This document shows positions 63,986-64,000 of a DNA stretch of 64,000 nucleotides, piece after piece (within the stretch, counting starts at the first letter, position 1; each line of letters opens with the position of its first letter). The notes under the pieces are model-generated. The model was given only the letters and a program-made list of their open reading frames with translations, was not told the DNA's origin and made no database searches. The position numbers and the translations under genes were made by a program. Source of the stretch: Antedon mediterranea (taxonomy: Eukaryota > Echinodermata > Crinoidea > Comatulida > Antedonidae); contig NC_092675.1 of the NCBI RefSeq assembly GCF_964355755.1, positions 9,561,312 to 9,625,311 on the forward strand. The letters are read 5' to 3'.

Positions 63986-64000
63986 TTTACGTGAAGTAAC

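Overview
This window looks like nuclear DNA of a marine deuterostome invertebrate, most likely an echinoderm. The reasons are AT-rich sequence with frequent AGGCCTA words, spliced genes with metazoan domain layouts, and a dense mix of DNA-transposon, foldback, Penelope-like and LINE debris. The species call is an inference. There is no prokaryotic gene organisation, no CRISPR array and no operon.

Two spliced genes can be reconstructed, both on the minus strand. (1) Positions 34572-40825 encode a 757-residue type I membrane protein in five exons. Its transmembrane segment and cytosolic tail (YIAYHNKRK, then IIAVIIEG, then a YRRL sorting signal) match the trans-Golgi network protein TGN38/46 (TGOLN2). 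Its lumenal part has a signal peptide, two homologous six-cysteine domains (one per exon) and an acidic 17-residue repeat tract. As far as I recall, the cysteine domains are absent from vertebrate TGN46, and they are the most novel protein feature here. (2) Positions 45871-49106 encode a 658-residue Hedgehog-interacting-protein-like (HHIPL) secreted protein in six exons, with a folate-receptor-like cysteine-rich N-terminus and a GSDH beta-propeller. All splice phases close in frame in both genes. A third, weak candidate is a first coding exon at 31378-31474 (minus).

The rest is gene-poor. Positions 1-21 kb hold a 2.8-kb inverted repeat (1371-4194), small MITEs, a perfect 39-bp-arm palindrome (17079-17163), a 78-bp minisatellite (18530-19149) and a tRNA-derived SINE head (about 19.5 kb). 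Positions 21.1-29.0 kb form a second inverted-repeat element whose right arm is split by a 3.44-kb insertion flanked by GTAC. Positions 29.36-30.84 kb form a third foldback element. The introns of the TGN gene carry three MITEs. Positions 49.3-50.85 kb hold Penelope-like termini with a hammerhead-ribozyme-like core, two tRNA-like cloverleaves and a LINE 3' end. Positions 51.0-54.2 kb are a cluster of unrelated G/C-rich tandem arrays. Positions 54.2-57.5 kb form a 3.3-kb inverted repeat built from ~105-bp tandem units, with a 0.6-kb element inserted that also occurs upstream of the TGN gene. Positions 57.5-62.8 kb contain three elements with good target-site duplications (9, 8 and 9 bp), including a 1.9-kb hAT-like element. 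Positions 63.1-63.8 kb hold a decayed LINE reverse-transcriptase C-terminus.

The two genes show no evident functional link beyond both entering the secretory pathway. The recurring theme is inverted-repeat (foldback) structure: at least five structures over 450 bp in 64 kb.
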